Shown: in pieces, positions 61,369 through 64,000 of the stretch
How the letters are laid out: each line of letters starts with the position of its first letter
Numbering within the stretch: the stretch's first letter is position 1
Source of the DNA: Candidatus Thiodiazotropha sp.
GTDB taxonomy: Bacteria > Pseudomonadota > Gammaproteobacteria > Chromatiales > Chromatiaceae
DNA length: 64,000 bases
Direction: 5' to 3'
Assembly: GCA_023838465.1 (NCBI GenBank)
Contig: JAIVEQ010000001.1
Coordinates: forward strand, 1 to 64,000
Made by a program: the position numbers and the translations under genes
The notes under the pieces: generated by a model
What the model saw: only the letters and a program-made list of their open reading frames with translations
The model's database searches: none
What the model was told of the DNA's origin: nothing

Positions 61369-62208
61369 TTAGTCTATGGCTTCAAGTCCTGTCTTCAATC
61401 GATCGTATAGGATATCAACAAGTGCGGGGTGATTACTCACCAGTTGGCTGGTGTAAATGTTCAATCCGGGGTGGCGTTGTTCAATATCGAGGCAGATGCT
61501 TGCAATATCCCCATTGCTGCCAGCATGCCTGCCAGGTAATAAAAAGAGTTGAGAGAGTACGATAGGGGTGTTGATGCTTGCTAGAGCTGCACGTTCCAGC
61601 ACCTGTTCCAATAGCTCACCATTGAAATCGAATTGAGTGCCACTACGCCGTTCCATCACAGCTTCCTGTAAATCGATTTCTGCGGGCAAAAGTGTACGTA
61701 AATCCTCTGCAACCCGTACTCGTACCTCGGTTACGGCAGCAAGTGGAGAGCCATGGTCGACCAGGATGACGTTCTGTTGCTCTGCCTGTTGCAGAATGGG
61801 ATCTATTTGATCATAGAGGATTTGCGCCAATCTGGGCTCACCGGTGGGGAGGGGGTAGAGTTCGTCAGTCAGTCGAAACGAAATTGGCCCAAACTCAGAT
61901 TCAAGAGAATCCACCAAATCGGGAATGAGTGAGGTGAGTGCCTTACTGCGTCCAAAGAATAGCGGTATCGCCAGATAATTCCTAATATCCTTGGCAAGCA
62001 TCACTCTTAAAAAAGGCTCCAGTGTCCTAGCTGCTCTGCCATCCAGTTTCTCAGCCGGTATTTTATGTGCATGCTGCAAAGATACAGGTGAGACATTCTG
62101 ACCGCTGATATGGCTCAACCTTCTGGCCAAGCGCCGCAGACTGAGTGTTGCCTCGGCTTGGCTTGAGCCATTATCAATGAGCAGTAATGTCGGTAATTCA
62201 TGACTCAT
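61369..62208 (-). CDS. CbiX-like sirohydrochlorin chelatase-family protein, half-degenerate
   Basis: The product has 279 residues in two repeats of the small chelatase fold. The C-terminal repeat keeps both His, VDHGSPLAAV and LFLLPGRHAGSNGD. The N-terminal repeat has DNGSSQAEA and PLFFGRSKAL, with both His replaced. Two-repeat members insert Co2+ or Fe2+ into sirohydrochlorin, but loss of one His pair suggests one active site or a changed role. It may form a two-gene operon with the cyclase-FHA gene. No cobalamin genes are nearby. Confidence 0.75.
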   Translation of the reverse strand: MSHELPTLLLIDNGSSQAEATLSLRRLARRLSHISGQNVSPVSLQHAHKIPAEKLDGRAARTLEPFLRVMLAKDIRNYLAIPLFFGRSKALTSLIPDLVDSLESEFGPISFRLTDELYPLPTGEPRLAQILYDQIDPILQQAEQQNVILVDHGSPLAAVTEVRVRVAEDLRTLLPAEIDLQEAVMERRSGTQFDFNGELLEQVLERAALASINTPIVLSQLFLLPGRHAGSNGDIASICLDIEQRHPGLNIYTSQLVSNHPALVDILYDRLKTGLEAID

Positions 62209-62393
62209 GATAGGGGTATTGGTCTAATTTGATGACATGCCTGGTTGCATGATACAGGTAAAGAAATCCAGATTCTCGCGGGGATCTATGGTGGCCATAA
62301 ATCGACTGATGCCAGATTGATATCTGTCATTGGCAGTGATCGGTTTGACTAAGGTATTATTGCCTTAACAATTGGCACGGTCGATCAAATTTT

Positions 62394-63308
62394 ATGAACT
62401 TACGAGACCTTAAATATCTTATCGCTGTGGCTGAGACCGAGCACTTCGGTCATGCTGCGACTCAGTGTTATATCAGCCAACCAACCCTCAGTGGCCAGAT
62501 TAAAAAACTTGAGCAGGAGTTGGGTGTTACTATTTTTGAGCGTACCAATCGCTCAGTTTCGACTACCCCGATTGGTTTGGAGATCGTTAAACACGCGAAA
62601 CTGATTCTGGAGCAGGCCGATGTCATCAGGCAGCTGGCCCAGGCTCAGCGGGATCCACTAGCTGGTGCGTTACGAGTGGGTGCCATCCCTACAGCCAGCC
62701 CCTACCTGATTCCGCTGATATTAATGCCGTTGAAACATCAATATCCGCAGATGCGGCTGATCCTCTCGGAAGAGATTACTGACATGCTGACCCAGCGCCT
62801 GTTGGATCACCAGATCGATGTCGCACTATTGGCGACAGATGTGAAAGAACCCGAGTTAGAGGTCATGCCGCTGTTCGAAGAGCCCTTCTGGCTGGCACAT
62901 CCAAGAAATCACGATCTCTATAATAAAGACGAGATCAGCCGCCGTGATCTGAGTCGCATCAATCTGTTATTGCTGGCAGATGGACACTGCCTGACCAATC
63001 AGGTGATGGATGTCTGCCGCATCAAGGAGGGTATGATGGATGATGAAATGGCTGATCTGCGGGCAGCAAGTCTGGAGACCCTTCTGCAATTGGTTGGGGC
63101 CGGATTTGGTTGCACCCTGGTGCCAGCATTGGCCGTTCAAGGCAGTTGGACAACCGATTCAGGAATAATTGCCCGAAAACTGCAACTGAAGGACGCCTAT
63201 CGCCGGGTTCAATTTGTCTTTAGAAAGACATTTCCACGCAAGAAGGCGATAGAGGCATTGGCGGATGTTATCCAGTCACAATTACCGAATACAGTTCGAA
63301 AACTCTGA
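62394..63308 (+). CDS. oxyR: OxyR, peroxide-sensing LysR-family regulator
   Basis: The product has 304 residues. A LysR winged HTH (about 1-60) has YLIAVAETEHFGHAATQCYISQPTLSGQ. The sensor domain has ADGHCLTNQVMDVC: two Cys nine residues apart, as in E. coli OxyR Cys199 and Cys208, which form the peroxide-induced disulfide. Length is typical. OxyR activates peroxide-defence genes; no such target gene is adjacent. It is divergent from the CbiX-like gene, with 185 bp between that could hold a shared control site. Confidence 0.92.
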   Translation: MNLRDLKYLIAVAETEHFGHAATQCYISQPTLSGQIKKLEQELGVTIFERTNRSVSTTPIGLEIVKHAKLILEQADVIRQLAQAQRDPLAGALRVGAIPTASPYLIPLILMPLKHQYPQMRLILSEEITDMLTQRLLDHQIDVALLATDVKEPELEVMPLFEEPFWLAHPRNHDLYNKDEISRRDLSRINLLLLADGHCLTNQVMDVCRIKEGMMDDEMADLRAASLETLLQLVGAGFGCTLVPALAVQGSWTTDSGIIARKLQLKDAYRRVQFVFRKTFPRKKAIEALADVIQSQLPNTVRKL

Positions 63309-63658
63309 CCGTTATATCTGACGCAGATTAAACAGGTGACTAACCTATTAGAGTCGTACCATACAGCAAAAATCAAAAGAGCTGCGATATTGAGTTTCAG
63401 ACAATCCAGTGTCCATCTGAAAGCGTAGAGATTTTATTATAACCTCTTCCGCTTGATGACCGGGTAGGAAGGGACATACAGAGCGATTTAGTTCATTTGC
63501 GGACAAAATCCATGAGCGGGTAAAAATGGCTTGTAATGGTTTGTACATTTTACCCGCCCTATCAGTGGTAGAGCCGTTATATCAATATAAATAGCTTTGG
63601 GTTTATTGTGTCATGATAGCTTTTATATAGAGAAGGTTGTTTAAGACAAAGGGTCGTC
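63309..63658. other. Intergenic region, nothing recognised
   Basis: About 350 AT-rich bases. A 66-codon reverse frame (63348-63548) has no ribosome site and looks non-coding. The right end carries the promoter of the following gene. Confidence 0.45.
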
Positions 63659-64000
63659 ATGAAGATAGTATTCTGGAGTCTATTATTAGTTACCGTCATC
63701 GGACTAAATGTATCTGTTGCAGATGATATTTATCGATGGCGCGATATGAATGGCAAGGTGCATTTTGGTGATCGGCCACCAGCATCTGTTGAATCCGAGT
63801 CTGTGACAGTAAAATCCAATGTCTATCACTCACCCAATATTGAAAAACTGAGCCAGGAAGCTATCAGTAATGAGAGAGTGGTTATGTATAGCACCAAATG
63901 GTGTGGCTATTGCAAAAAAGCTCGCCGGTACTTTAAAAGTAACAGAATCTCTTTTGTGGAATATGACGTTGAGTCGAGTGCAAAAGGTAAGCGGGACTAT
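63659..64000 (+). CDS. DUF4124-glutaredoxin protein, 5' part only
   Basis: The 114 codons in the window are in frame to the edge. A signal peptide (about 1-21, MKIVFWSLLLVTVIGLNVSVA) is followed by a DUF4124 segment (DIYRWRDMNGKVHFGDRPP) and then a glutaredoxin-like domain starting ERVVMYSTKWCGYCKKARRYF with a CGYC redox motif. It is a periplasmic thiol-disulfide protein by this layout. GGGT lies near the start. The C-terminus is outside the window. Confidence 0.8.
   Translation, partial: MKIVFWSLLLVTVIGLNVSVADDIYRWRDMNGKVHFGDRPPASVESESVTVKSNVYHSPNIEKLSQEAISNERVVMYSTKWCGYCKKARRYFKSNRISFVEYDVESSAKGKRDY

Noticed and set aside
63348..63548. 66-codon reverse frame after oxyR
   Set aside because: No ribosome site, unlikely composition, and it covers AT-rich intergenic sequence.
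1..64000. tRNA, rRNA or CRISPR loci
   Set aside because: No TPsiC-like GGTTCGA arms in suitable context, no rRNA-like stretches and no regularly spaced repeats were seen. The only tandem repeat is the 27-bp array inside the MITE.

Overview
The window looks like a chromosome segment of a gammaproteobacterium, about half G+C in its core genes. Supporting genes are tamAB, an OxyR with both redox cysteines, a DUF2058 protein, a GspA/GspB pair and PEP-CTERM surface proteins. A 2-oxoacid:ferredoxin oxidoreductase joined to an Rnf complex suggests low-potential electron chemistry, as in Chromatiales-like or sulfur-oxidising chemoautotrophs. The lineage is inferred from gene content, not proven.

Layout. 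1-1220 is the tail of an integron cassette array: three small AT-rich cassettes, each followed by an attC-like site, with no integrase in view. 1516-5895 holds small, scattered, mostly unknown genes, including a 43-residue basic protein and an HAD phosphatase. 5965-10677 carries an amidohydrolase and a fused LplT-PlsC-acyl-ACP synthetase. 10821-14260 has an HTH regulator and an overlapping hipB-hipA-EamA transporter group. 14419-19904 is tamA-tamB. 21684-24408 is gspA-gspB. 24405-26671 holds palindromes, a PEP-CTERM gene and a patatin gene split by a 283-bp element. 29076-44434 is one tightly packed operon: korA, korB, an 840-residue protein, rnfB, a 1533-residue PFOR-like protein, rnfC, rnfD, rnfG, rnfE, rnfA and a Cys-rich membrane peptide. 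44490-46849 has an inverted-repeat element, the second copy of the 283-bp element and two paralogous PEP-CTERM-type genes. 46913-51270 is a group with two roadblock-like proteins, a TPR-like protein, a possible pseudo-receiver protein and a di-iron metallo-beta-lactamase-fold protein. 51634-64000 has a Cys-rich peptide, a Nudix protein, a periplasmic binding protein paired with a GGDEF-EAL protein whose tail comes from a MITE, MscK, a cyclase-FHA protein, a CbiX-like protein, OxyR and a partial glutaredoxin-domain gene.

The most unusual system is the Kor-Rnf operon. The 840- and 1533-residue products share a region that aligns by eye with pyruvate:ferredoxin oxidoreductase, but the thiamine-diphosphate motifs are lost. 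The larger one keeps two 4Fe-4S ferredoxin motifs and is encoded between rnfB and rnfC. I infer a dedicated electron-transfer bridge between KorAB and the Rnf complex.

The second notable item is the pair of 283-bp copies, which appear identical and lie in opposite orientations. Neither has a plausible ORF. Removing one exactly restores a 315-codon patatin gene with no target duplication, and an ATGA-like sequence lies beside one end. This resembles an IS200/IS605-related element or stand-alone HEARO (IscB omega) RNA, but I cannot confirm that without covariance searches.

No rRNA, tRNA or CRISPR array was recognised.
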